64,000 nucleotides of DNA from Bryoerythrophyllum caledonicum (taxonomy: Eukaryota; Streptophyta; Bryopsida; Pottiales; Pottiaceae): positions 18,182,291 through 18,246,290 of the forward strand of contig OZ020515.1 in NCBI GenBank assembly GCA_963971425.1. The letters run 5' to 3'. Both the position numbers and the translations under genes were made by a program. The notes under the pieces are model-generated. The model saw only the letters and a program-made list of their open reading frames with translations, searched no databases and was not told the origin of the DNA. Positions 30,794 to 41,420 of this stretch are shown here, in pieces. Within the stretch, counting starts at the first letter, position 1. The number at the start of each line of letters is the position of its first letter.

Positions 30794-33700
30794 TGTGGGA
30801 ATCCGTTCCCACATGGTGCCGGAAGTTAACCCAAAAATCCGGCAAAAACAAAAAAATTAGTTAAGTAGTTACGATAGTATGCGTTAGAATTAAACCTTTA
30901 GGCAGTTGTAGGAATAAAGACGGATGGACCCGGCTGAAATCCCTAATTGAGCCTAAAGCTACGAAATGGAAAGTCGGAGTAGTTAACGGAATTTTGGGAT
31001 AGTCTGTCATCCGGAACTGTCATCCGGAGCTGTCACCATCGGCTGTCATCATGAGCCGTACTAACGGCCAGACTACAAAAGGCTGTGACGCGAGGGGAAA
31101 CTCTTTCTTTTCATTTCTTCTTCGCGTGTTGAGGTTCCACTCCAGCGCTCTCTCTCTCTCTCTCTTGCATTCTCCTAACCACTGGCCGTTAGGGTTTGTA
31201 GTTTAGATAGTTAGAACGGACGTGTGTCCATTAGGGAGGGTTTTTGTGAGGTTAGAGCGTACAGGTACAACATCGAGGGAAAGTGAGGAAGTAGGGACAT
31301 TTGATGAAGACGGTCCCCATGGCCAAGAAGAAGAGAACCGACAGAGATGGGCGCGGGAGGCGAGACGAAGAACCGGCCGCTGCGCTCCCGCCCTTGACGC
31401 GAGTTCTTCCGAAAATCCCTGTAGACCCGGACGAGTACAATCTTCTGAAAGAAAGCATGAAGATCATGGGCTGCGCCGGCTTCTGCGAAGTTGCATGGGG
31501 CATCCGGGAGGAGGTATACGTCCGGAAGCTGATAGGCGATCTGGACCAAAAGTACAAAGAGTTGATGCCGGCCATTCCGGAACTCTGGAGAGTTCCGGAA
31601 TGGATACAAGCATACGATTTCCGGGCCAGCCGCACCAAGATGGTAGAACGGCGAGACAAGTTCCCGGCGGAAGAATTCAGAGGTCAAGCCCACCCGAAGG
31701 AGGGCTACAACATGCAGGACTTACGGCACTAGGATGCCCAACTGGTGCTAGGGTTTCTAAGCCCTATTTTCCATCCGGAAAAGCCGAAGCGTGTAGTGGC
31801 GAAGTGGGCCTGTACGTTCCTCGGAGCACTCTGGAGAAAGATTGCTATCGACTGGAGGACGCTTATGAGCGAGATGATCAACCGACTCGTGGCCAACCTC
31901 CAGAAGGTGAAGAAATCGGCAACCCCACTGGCCTCCTATGTGGTGCACCTCTATTGTCACCACCAACAACTCACTCCGACGGAGGTGAGACTGCATGATG
32001 AAATACTCAGCCTCTAGAAGTACGGAGGTGAAGAGTTCGAGGAAGAATCCGGAAGGGCAGTGGAGCCCATGCCGGAACCAACAACAGCGGACACTCCGGA
32101 AGAAGACCGGAGGACTCAGAAGAGGCCTCGAGGGCAGGAGCCAGTGTCGCAGAGTCCAGACATCCGCAGCTCATCCGCATCGTCCGGAGAAGACCAGTTT
32201 GGGTCTTCAACGGAAGCCAACCAGAAGAGGAGGTAGCTCAATCCGGAAGACTTCAAGGCTCAGTTGAAGGAGATGGATGATCCCCTGCGTGAGGTCGGCT
32301 GGAGAATAGCCGCCCTCAAAGAGACCAACTTCATCGTTACCACCGGCGTAGCGCAGGTCTTCCTGAGTCTGGGAGTCGACCGGTTGGAAGACGCCATCAA
32401 GCGAGTGGACGATCTTCGGAGAAAGGAGGGAGACACGAAGGCGTTGCACCCTCAGATCTCCACCATGTACAAGGCCAACATAGAGTTGGAGAAGAAGGTA
32501 GTGCACCTTCGCTAGGAGACAGCGGTGGCAGTGGTGGCCCGGAAACAAGCGGAGGAAAAAGCCAATGAATCGGCAGCTACCTTGACGGAGGTCAGGAATG
32601 CCTTGAAGATTCCGGTAGACGTGGTCAACCGGAGCCAGCTCTTCACCAAACTGGTGGAGAAGGAGAAGAAGGTGACCAGGGCCAACATCATCCGGTTCTC
32701 CTTGATCAAGCAAAGAAGATGGGCTGGACCTGGGAGTAGATGCAGCTGCTGGTGAGCAACATCACTCTGGCGGACCCGGAGCACCAATCGACTCACGTAC
32801 CAGACGACTTCATGACTCCATGGCGGACCATAGCTCCTCCGGAACCGTCTCAGTCTGATCCGGCCGTAGCCCCAAGCACCTCTGCCAATCCGGAGAGCCT
32901 CAATACTCCGTCACCTCGGACACCAGCGGAAGGCATCGTATCTCTCAATCCTAATACGGGTGAGATATTGAAGAACCTTCCGAATTTGCTGACGCCCTAC
33001 CCATGCGCCTGCCAGATCCTCCAGCGGGAGTTGAACCCCAGGTACCACCAAAGTCCGTGTCTCGAAGATTGGCGCCCGGAACTGGGAGTCCCTCCGGAAG
33101 CTACAGGGACTTGGTCCACAAGACCAAGTCAGCTTCCGAGCCGGAGCAACCAACACCTCCGGTTCCGGAAGGTTCACCGGAACAGCCACCTCCACCTCTG
33201 GATTCCAGAACTCCGGCGGCCAGGGTTTCTCTAGCGAATGGATCGTCGACCCGGAAGACTAACACTTTGCCGGAACAGCGAAGAAGGCCAAGAACAAGCC
33301 GTGGACTCCGGTGGAGATCTCCTCCTCGCGTCGAAGTGGGAGAAACCGGGCACCATGTACACCGATTTAGGTCAGTTTAGATGTAGCATTTTTTGGGGCT
33401 TAGATTCCGGACTAGCAGTGATTAACGATGGGGCTCCAAGTGCACCCGGCTATTGATGGAGTCGACTACAAGTTTTTATAGTTAGAATAGGAATTCCGGA
33501 GCCGGAAACTTTTCCGAGATTATAGGATCTGAGATCCAATCTGGAACTTTTCTGGATTTCTCGGATCTTTTAGATATGATCTAGCGGATTTCTAGTAGGT
33601 ATGGTAGGAAGACTAAGTTTAGAAGGAACTTAGTTAGTACTTAATAGTGGGGTTTTGGGGGAAAACCTCTTATCTTGTTCTTTTCACTCTGAATATACTT

Positions 33701-34300
33701 CGTACTCTCTTGCCAGACTTGCTTCGTAGTATTGATGGTGTGGATTGTATACATTGTGCAAAATAAATCCATTATTGTAGGTGTGATTGTGTAAAGTATT
33801 CCTCCGGAAGTCGAGTGATAACCTTGTTTGCTAGAGGGAAAACCGGTCGGATCAGTGTCGGAGATTGCCTAGGAGAGCTGGAGGGCTATTGCAGGGGTGT
33901 GTCTGGTAGTCTCCAGGGTCCGGAAGTAGCCAGGAGGGGAAGAGATGAACTGTAGAGGTGTTCCTGGTAATCTCTAGGACACGGAAGAATCCGTGCTAAC
34001 CTGGATTCCGGTCAAGGCCGGAGTTTTCCCCCAAGATAGGAAAAAGCCTGATGCGTAGGTCTAGACGGATTATCCCTGGTGCATGGTAACACCGCTCCGG
34101 AGAATTACAATCGTACTTACCGGAATGTCGTTGTAGTCCGGACTCGTCTTAAAGTGACCGCGTTCGGACAGTCATCTAGATGTCGTGAGAGTCCAAGTCT
34201 AGCAGCAGCAATCAAGTCACCGGTTAGCTGGGTAGGGAGAGTGGTGTCCGATCACTACAAGTTCCGGGTAGTGGGTGTGTGAGCTAAATAAACCCCCCCT
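30794..34300 (+). mobile_element. LTR-like element E2 with gag-like gene only
   Basis: It begins TGTGGGAATCCGTTCCCACA at the cut in the E1 LTR. A 5' region of about 500 bases with CATCCGGAACTGTCATCCGG repeats and a CT run (31145-31166) precedes the gene. No protease, RT or integrase follows. The 3' part (33450-34300) is non-coding and rich in CCGGA motifs like the 5' part. No 3' LTR copy was recognised, so the right border is approximate. The plan resembles terminal-repeat elements carrying only a gag (TR-GAG). Confidence 0.5.
31319..33380 (+). pseudogene. E2 gag-like protein
   Basis: The ATG at 31319 (CCCATGGCC, good context) opens MAKKKRTDRDGRGRR. The frame continues without indels to about 32710 apart from TAG at 31730, 32015, 32234 and 32513, then shifts and meets TAG 32737 before LLVSNITLADPEHQ, and shifts again near 33000 into a Pro/Ser/Glu-rich tail (EQPTPPVPEGSPEQPPPPLD). 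Blocks shared with the E1 protein: GFCEVAWGIREE, GYNMQDL, AQLVLGFLSPIFHPEKPKR and FLGALWRK. A central helical region (KALHPQISTMYKANIELEKK) suggests coiled coil. All five stops are TAG. Confidence 0.6.
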
Positions 34301-35320
34301 TAGTGGGAGACTTATCTTGAACACAAGACCCTACTCCAGGGACTGAGCCCCTTGTACAACCACGATCAAGACCATTCATACACACCACATGCTGGAGTAG
34401 AGTGGCTTATGGTGTGGCTACGTGGAATTTGGTGATTACAAGTGCTTTTATGGATGAATTCAGCCTTACTTCATGCCTAGACTTTAAACATGCATAACTT
34501 TTGCCTTATGGCATCATTCTCAATGTTTTTTGGCTTTAAAGGGTTCAGCACATCCTTGTTAACTTGACTAGACCATTTAGGACCAGATTTAGACCAAGGT
34601 ACGACCCCAACATCAGTTGACAGCAGACATGCACTCTTCAAGACTCCAGAACTTTTGTCCCTCTTATCTTTTTGTTCATAACTCTATTTTTTATGTTTTC
34701 TTCTCCTGCCCTTACTAGTTTTTTGTGCTTAACACAATGGAATCACTCAATCGACCAACCAACTTACACCCGGACTCACAAGCATGCGACCAGTAGTACC
34801 ACTACTCAATACATCCATTCACATAAATCATGAACAATCCAATCACATGCACATTATCATGCAACCATCTTCCCAGTGTGGTAAAACCCTTGGTCTTTCA
34901 TTAAATGTTTTTAGGTTAGGAATTCCTAATTCTGCCCTAAATTCAGCAGCGCTTCCGTACAATTGTTTGATACAGTAAACTTAATTGTTCATTTACTTTG
35001 GCATGCACGAGCTCAACACAATCACACCACCACTAAGAGAATTAACAAGTTGAAAGAAAACTCCATGGTCCAATTGCAATTCACCCTCTGCCTTCGTAAT
35101 CTTCGTGAGCTGCTGGTCCTCTTCCTCTTCAAACCTAATTAGTCTCTCTCGCTCACACCGGGGCTTCCAACTCTATCCTACTCCGCTCTATCCTAGGAGA
35201 AAAATTCTCGTTTCCAGCCGGGGATTCCGGCTCGCACTCTCTCTACTCTAGTTCAGTACCACCCTCTCAACATTCTCTTGCCCGTACCTTCGAATGAGCT
35301 CCTTGCGGGGGTACCCCTTG
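33450..35320. other. Non-coding tail of E2 and unassigned flank
   Basis: CCGGA-rich sequence runs to about 34300, with a partial internal repeat (GTGTGTCTGGTAGTCTCCAG and GTGTTCCTGGTAATCTCTAG, each followed by a GGAAG). Beyond, to 35320, it is AT-rich with no recognised gene or repeat. Confidence 0.4.
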
Positions 35321-35332
35321 AAGATGTACCTC

Positions 35333-36324
35333 TAGACAAATTCAAACCATAATAGCCGTGCTAGAAGACGCACGCTTCACAAACCAAGATATATACATCC
35401 TATACGTAGATTTCAAAAGTGCATTTGGTTCTATTGATCACGCTCGACTATTAGCAATAATGACGAACCTTGGATACCGAAAAGATACAGTTACACTCAT
35501 TGGAAATATATACACTCAAGCCTCAACCTCTTATATTGGAGAATACTTTGGGAAAACCAAATCCATCCCCATTCAAAGAGGGACCATACAAGGTGATACC
35601 CTGAGCCCATACCTATTTATAATATTTCTAGAACCACTATTGAGATGGCTAGAAAGAGGAGACAATGGCTATACTTTTGGTACATCCCAAACCACCATAA
35701 ACTCAACCGCATACGCCGACGACCTTGCCACCATATCCAATGAGCTTAAATCAATACAAGCACAAATAAATGAAATAGATAGATACTGCAAATGGACAGG
35801 CATGGATATAGGGGTCCCAAAGTGTGCCGCCACAGGATGCCCAAATAAATCGAAAATGAACCCAACCGCATTCAAAGCCTTAATGCAAACCGCCAACATT
35901 GATTATCGGAACCAACCGATCCCTATACTCCATCAAAACAAACCATATGTGTATTTGGGCACAAAACCTTGTCCCGTCACTAAAATGGAAAATCCAAATT
36001 CATACCACCACTACAAAACTCATTAAAAAATGCAAAGAACTAACAACATGTCCGGCCACCATGAAACAAAAAGTAAAATTGGTCGATATAGTACTACGAC
36101 CGGGCATAGCATACAGCTTTTACTCCGTACCATATTCTATGTCCGCAATTAAAAAGCTTGATCAAAAAATTATAGCTCTACAAAAAACCATATGCGGGTT
36201 GCCAAAATGCATGTCAAATGCAATAACCCAACTCCCACATAACCTATTTGGGCTAGAAGCCTTTTCCCTAAAAAAATGCCTACCTACAATGCATAGGGGA
36301 GCAACTTTAAAATGCCCTAAATGA
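35333..36324 (+). pseudogene. LINE reverse transcriptase domain
   Basis: It reads NQDIYILYVDFKSAFGSIDH (motif A with catalytic Asp), RGTIQGDTLSPYLFIIFLEP (motif B), AYADDLATIS (YADD box), then LG at the end of the palm. After a shift near 35990 the thumb follows in the 35899-36324 frame (KVKLVDIVLRPGIAYSFYSV, KKLDQKIIALQKTICGLPK). The first 222 codons are clean. The domain primes cDNA synthesis at a nicked target. Confidence 0.95.
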
Positions 36325-38222
36325 CAAATGCAGGCTTGGGAAAATATTCAAAGGACTAACCTACAACGTCCTTGCCCAATACGGAGGTGCCGAACATATA
36401 CCTAGAATCAAGAAAACAGATTGTATAAGATCACCAATAACTAGGACACTCTTCCTATCAAAAAACACAGCCAAAGTCCACTTGAAAAGTACCCTCACAG
36501 ACTTCCTACTGGAACCTACTCCATTAGAACAAATATGGAAACAAGAAACAAGAAACCATAATACACTCAATGACCTACTCTCCCAAAAGCTTTTACAAAA
36601 ACTGATCTCAAATTTATTTTTTTGACTTGAAACAAATCACCCTACCAAATGGCACACACATCATGAACAATGATGAATTCAAAACCTTCCACTTTACCCC
36701 ATCCAAATTAATCAAAAGTGCACTAAATATTGCCAAACAACTCTTTTGCCACCCAATATGTACCAACCCATGTAATGCCTCCCATAATATACACTACTAT
36801 TCCTACATACTTCAAAATCAATTTACCTCCATCAACAACAACAATCCCCCAAGAAACACCCCCCCCACCAATCCACCTCATCAACCCCTTACACCCGCGT
36901 CATCCCTGCCCCCCAACGTACATCTCAAAAAACCCTACCACATATTCTATTCATGTAATAATAAACCACAAACATATACAACACATTGATCCTAACCACA
37001 CTAAAAAGAATTTTACAAAATACCTATGCCAATGGCAATACAACAACAACAACTATAACAAATGGCTCCCCCAAAGAAACCTCTTCCCATGGCACGACCG
37101 CAACATATCCACACACAACACCAAAATATTATCACAATACTACCAAAGAATCCAAAATAAACACTACTCAGAAATCATTCAAGCCCATCACCCCAAGAAC
37201 AACCTCAAGACACAATATCAGTCATTCCACCCATTATCATCCCGCTCCTAGCCATCCATACATCGGAATGTAACCGAGAAAATGATATTTTCACAACATC
37301 CAACACAATTAAAATAGACAACGATTGAGCCTATCTCTACAAAGACAATGGTAGACACTTGATCACCATTCCTACCACTAGACTCCAATGGTTCTGGAAT
37401 CAATACAATATAAAACTACAAACCCCTACACACATAGAACCAATCACCCAACCATTTGAAACCAAAATAATATGGCTATATCAAAGATACAAATATCGAA
37501 TCCCCAAAAATGACCCCTTTAAAAATGCACAATACATAGTTCCTACAACCATTCTAGAATCACTAATCACAAATTTTAACATTCAACAATCATACTTTTC
37601 CTCCCCCATCACATGCTCCACTAAACTAAAAAAAATTTACTCACCCTTCAAAAGAGACAAAATATTTGGCTCTCTAGGAAAGGCTTTTGACTACAAATGG
37701 ATAGGTAATGGCATTGCTCACCCCCACAATGAGGGAGAAATAAAACAAACACTACACTGGGCACGCCTTGCAGTCAAACATGACCCAAACCACACCTCCA
37801 CTCTCATCAACACACCTGAAAAGAACTGGTACCAAAATTTCAACCCTCATTCAGGCCCATTCCCAGATTCACATATCATCGCATTATTTGAAGCGGACCC
37901 GATACAACACAAAGAGCACAACATTCCACCCGAACTCAAAAAGCCCCAATTAGAACCATCTACACTACAAATAATATGTGTACACCACCAAAACCAACCC
38001 ATTGGCACTCTGGAACAACTAGATGCGCTCACCTCCATAATGAATACACTAAATATACAAAGAAATCATACAAAAATAGCCCCACCCACCCCCGCCCAAA
38101 CCCTAGTTAACCGCAACAAAAATTGGTCTAAACTAAAATACACCAATAATACACTAAACTACCACAAAATACCTCCCCACCTCCCTAACTATCAAACACG
38201 CATCCCCCCAAAATTTGACCCA
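36325..38222 (+). pseudogene. LINE linker region
   Basis: Successive frames (36627-36989, 36986-37273, 37359-38333) give Asn/Thr/Pro-rich sequence with LIKSALNIAKQLFCHPICTN, RLQWFWNQYNIKLQ and KNWYQNFNPHSGPFPD. No domain is recognised. It connects the RT to RNase H and is broken by several stops and shifts. Confidence 0.6.
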
Positions 38223-38766
38223 ACATATTGCTACTACACAGATGGTCCTTCCAATAACCAGAAGAAATTAGCCCGGGAAACTAGCAAAGAGAAAAAGTTG
38301 GATATGGAATATACAACCCTATTAAAGAAATAAAATTAGCCAAAAAACTTCACGGGCTGCAAAATATCATAAGAGTAGAAATGATGGCCATCCACAAAAC
38401 ACTTCAAATCATCACAACAAAATACGCCAATGAACCAGCACATATATTTACCGACTGTATTAACATACTTTATCTACTAAATACCCAAATAACACATCCT
38501 ACCACCCATAATACTCACCCGAACCAAACCATATTGATGTCCATGATCCAAATGATACAAAATCGCACACAAATCACAACAATTCACAAAGTTAGAGCAC
38601 ACGCCAACATAGAAGGAAATGAACAAGTTGACAAACTAGCAAAAGAAGGTAGAGAAAAATCACACAAAAATGCCAAACATACATACAAACATGCCCATGC
38701 TATCGCATACTACTCCCAAAAAGAAGATTGGCCCTCCAAAGAAGCACCCCGACAAAGGTCCCATTA
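38223..38766 (+). pseudogene. LINE RNase H domain
   Basis: All four catalytic positions can be placed: YYTDGP (Asp), RVEMMAIHKTLQI (Glu), HIFTDCINILYLLN (Asp), and KVRAHANIEGNEQVDKLAKE (final Asp in the classical HANIxGNExxDxLAK motif). A frameshift with stops lies between the first and second, near 38330. It would remove RNA from the cDNA hybrid. Confidence 0.9.
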
Positions 38767-38944
38767 GATTCTTGAGCAAATATCTCAAAAAGTAAGACCT
38801 TATCAATGACTAGGATCTAATCTCAAAAAAACTTCCCAACATTGAAAAATGGACAAGAAACAATAATATAGACAACTAACCCTCTACAAACTTTTGGAAA
38901 AATCCCACCATCTCCGACTCACAAATATCCTGCCTTATCAAATT

Positions 38945-39692
38945 CCGCACCGGCCAGTACATGGGAAATGCCCGAAAACAACTCTTCTTTGGTATAGAAA
39001 GATTCCCATCCATTTCATGTCCCACATGCCCCTCCACAGACCCGGACACATGGCTTCAGGTGCTACTTAAATGCCAAAACCACCACATACACTCTCTAAT
39101 TGTCAAACGACATAACAAAGCGGTATGGGAGATTTGGAAATTAATTACCACCTATACCAAATCCTGTTGTTTTATACTCATGAATGCCGGAACCTTTCAC
39201 AACAATCCACAAGAAAACACGGTTCCCTCCTGGCTACTCCCATGCCCTTGCGAAACTCAACGATGTCATTGTAGTGCCGGACTCAAACCGGATATAATGT
39301 GCATTAAAGGCCTACCTTATAATGACCCCCCACCCGACCACATAAACCAAGACCTCACCATTCAATTCATTGAATTCACATATTGCAATGACAGATTCTC
39401 CCTAGAAACAATTACTAATAAAACCGAAAAATACCAACCCCTTATTAATGATATCATTGCACTCGGATGGAAAGCGGACCCCCTTACGGTCATCACGGCA
39501 GGTGCTCGTGCCACTACCTACACTCCATCTATGAAAATCCTTGAGGATACCTTTAAAATCCACATTGACCCTATTAAAAATACCTTCAAAAACATTAATA
39601 TCATTGCTATTCAACATGCTATGTCCATACTGCTACATAAACGTAAAATTGAAAACAGCCAAACCCTCCAAGACATTCAAGACACCCCATAA
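38945..39692 (+). pseudogene. LINE C-terminal Cys motif and restriction-like nuclease
   Basis: CPTCPSTDPDTWLQVLLKC followed by HHIH resembles the CCHC-type motif that precedes restriction-like endonucleases in some non-LTR elements. Downstream LKPDIMCIKG, then IQFIEFTYCND and NKTEKYQPLINDIIALGW, then ITAG, fit a PD-(D/E)xK arrangement (Asp, Glu, Lys). It would nick the target. The assignment rests on motif order, not on a search; the last 240 codons form one open frame ending in TAA at 39692. Confidence 0.6.
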
Positions 39693-40013
39693 AATCACAC
39701 CTACCCTGCCTCACTTACCCTCTCACTCTATGCCTACCAAAGACCTCCCTTACAAACATCCTATTAAAATTGTTTCCCCCCCCCTATCCCTTCCGTCCCC
39801 ACCCCATTTTTTTCCCCTTGCATTCGTTTCTAGTTACGGTCCGTTTCATGAGTTGTTGGTTATTTGTTACATAGTGTCTACCCTCGAGAGGGGGAAGTAG
39901 TTCCATATTGCTAATTCCTTGTCCGGTAGGCATGGTAGTAGTAGTGAAACAAACAGACGTTTTATTCACGCCGGTCTCCTTCGAGGATCGGCGTTCTTCT
40001 TCTTCTTCTTCTA
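39693..40013 (+). other. LINE 3' end: stem-loop plus TTC repeat tail
   Basis: The 3' untranslated region ends with CGCCGGTCTCCTTCGAGGAT then CGGCG, whose outer CGCCG/CGGCG pair as a stem, followed by about six TTC units (to 40013). A terminal stem and a short repeat tail instead of poly(A) are known in several LINE clades as the RT recognition end. Confidence 0.65.
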
Positions 40014-40214
40014 AACGTAACAATCATAGAATCACAACTGTAGTGTGTATTGCTCTGTAAAATCAACTGGAAGCAGAACCCTTGTGGTGCTAACCATGAC
40101 ACATGAACACAACTCTCAAACTCTATACCGTAAAACCCTAAGGACAAGAACTGAACCCTTCGCCAGCAATCTGAGAACCATCAGACATGTGAAATGAACT
40201 CTTCCAAGGCTCCT

Positions 40215-40665
40215 TCAGAAGGATACCATCCCACAAGGAATGTCAAATTCTTTGGCGCGGCACGGTATATTAATCCTGGAACGAACCGGAAGTTGAATGA
40301 CCCGGGTGCACAGCGCAGAGTGTACTATTCTTTCGCCTTTTACTAAAGAACACCGTGCGCTGGGTACACATACCAGCATATCCCATTTTTTGGATCGCCT
40401 CTTACGGGCCCAACCAATAAAATCCATAACTAGGATCTCCATGACGCTCGACTGCGAAGAGAATGCCCACTGGTGACTCTCAATCACCATGTTGGGTGCA
40501 GTGAATGGGACGGGAATAGTGTCCTTACGTCATATTTTGTTCAGGTCCAGGATCAGCTTACACTCAAGAGGGACACAGCCTCTGTAGTCACCATCGACCT
40601 TCACGAGCAGGTCATAATCCACATACTTTCGAGGAAGAAAATGAATTCTCCTCCATGACTAGTAC
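40215..40665 (-). other. Unrecognised coding-like fragment
   Basis: The minus strand reads HFLPRKYVDYDLLVKVDGDY, RGCVPLECKLILDLNKI, then after one TGA PFTAPNMVIESHQWAF and further to 40215. Composition looks coding (few stops over 150 codons), but I recognise no family. It lies between the LINE end and a MITE, so it may be a captured or decayed gene piece. Confidence 0.3.
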
Positions 40666-40690
40666 CTCAACCGGAAGTGCATGCATTTGT

Positions 40691-40863
40691 ACGGTACCCT
40701 CCCATAAGTTTACGTACTCTCACTCTTCCAGTGTGAATTTAGAAGTCAAATCTTACTGCATCAAAGAATCTTCAGTTAGATTCAACTTCTAAATACAAAA
40801 AGATTAGACTTCTGAATTCACACTAGAACAATGAGAGTACGTAAACTTATGAGAGGGTACTGT
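40691..40863. mobile_element. Short MITE, about 173 bp
   Basis: Arms of about 60 bases are inverted repeats: ACGGTACCCTCCCATAAGTT and, in complement at the right, ACAGTACCCTCTCATAAGTT, both continuing into TACGTACTCTCA and GTGTGAATT. Only about 50 bases separate the arms. A clear target duplication is not visible (TTGT-like bases on both sides), so the superfamily is open. Confidence 0.8.
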
Positions 40864-40927
40864 GTTGTAATGAGAAGGCTAACAACCAGCAAGAGGCCTT
40901 CCTAAGTAAGTCTTTTATAAATACTCG

Positions 40928-41240
40928 TCATCCTCGACGGGGCAAGGATAGTCCGCGACTTTGCAGAGCGGAGTGCAGCAACCGCGTGTCAGTCCACCAG
41001 GCTGTTGTTGTGCGTGGCGAGGTCCAACGCTTGCGTGAACGCTGCCCGAAAGCTGAACGGCGTGGGCAGAAGGGCGTGCACCATGCCCACGCTGGGAGAA
41101 GTCCCCGCCCTCTCGTGGCGTTTGTCACCAACCAAGGCCCCCTGCAAGCTTGCCCAGATCAACGACTCCCGCACCACCTCCTCGCCCAGTTCCTTCGACA
41201 ACTACATCTCCATCCTCTTCTACTCTTCTTTCTTTGTCGC
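40928..41240 (-). pseudogene. Glutathione synthetase N-terminal fragment
   Basis: The minus strand encodes ELGEEVVRESLIWASLQG, ALVGDKRHERAGTSPSVGMV and HALLPTPF...QALDLATHNNSLVD. This matches the N-terminal region of plant glutathione synthetase as I know it (an LVWSSLHGLVVGD-like stretch, a VPGVGMVHAP-like stretch, LLPTPFP, and a FNELVD-like stretch). The enzyme joins gamma-glutamylcysteine and glycine. Here only about 70 residues remain: a TAG follows MEM just upstream, the APxA segment between GMVHA and LLPTPF is missing, and the frame is lost after LVD at about 40988, where LLHSALQSRGLS continues in another phase. The ATP-grasp region is absent. It is a gene fragment or a captured exon. 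Confidence 0.65.
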
Positions 41241-41420
41241 TCCTTCTGTTGACACACCTCCAACTCCTCGAGGCGCTAGCCCCAACCAATGTCCTGCTCT
41301 AGAATGCAAATTCCTCTACAAATCCCTCCATGAAATTGAATTCAACCTGCGGAAGGCAGATCCCCGATTGCTTGCCTTTCACATCTCATGTGCCCATCGT
41401 GCAGTGAAGTCGCAACCATA

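Larger units (their letters stand above)
35325..40013 (+). mobile_element. 5'-truncated LINE with RNase H and C-terminal nuclease
   Basis: The order reverse transcriptase, long linker, RNase H, Cys-rich motif, restriction-like nuclease, 3' stem-loop and TTC tail is that of a non-LTR retrotransposon. Homology starts abruptly at RQIQTIIAVLEDA, so the upstream ORF2 and any ORF1 are missing, as usual for incomplete target-primed insertion. The coding strand is strikingly A/C-rich. Frameshifts and TAA stops are frequent. No target duplication was found by eye. Confidence 0.85.

Noticed and set aside
31319-32740. TAG read as glutamine (altered nuclear genetic code)
   Set aside because: The excess of TAG looks like reassignment, but one TAG (4610) sits at a conserved Trp of the Harbinger transposase, TGA also interrupts the same genes, and frameshifts accompany the stops. 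Decay of methylated elements explains this better.
33450-34300. 3' LTR of E2
   Set aside because: CCGGA motifs recur as in the 5' region, but I could not align any stretch to 30794-31200, so a second LTR is not supported.
36627-37273. Pro/Thr/Asn-rich proteins as separate genes
   Set aside because: They are overlapping frames of the A/C-rich LINE linker between RT and RNase H, with no start context or independent domain.
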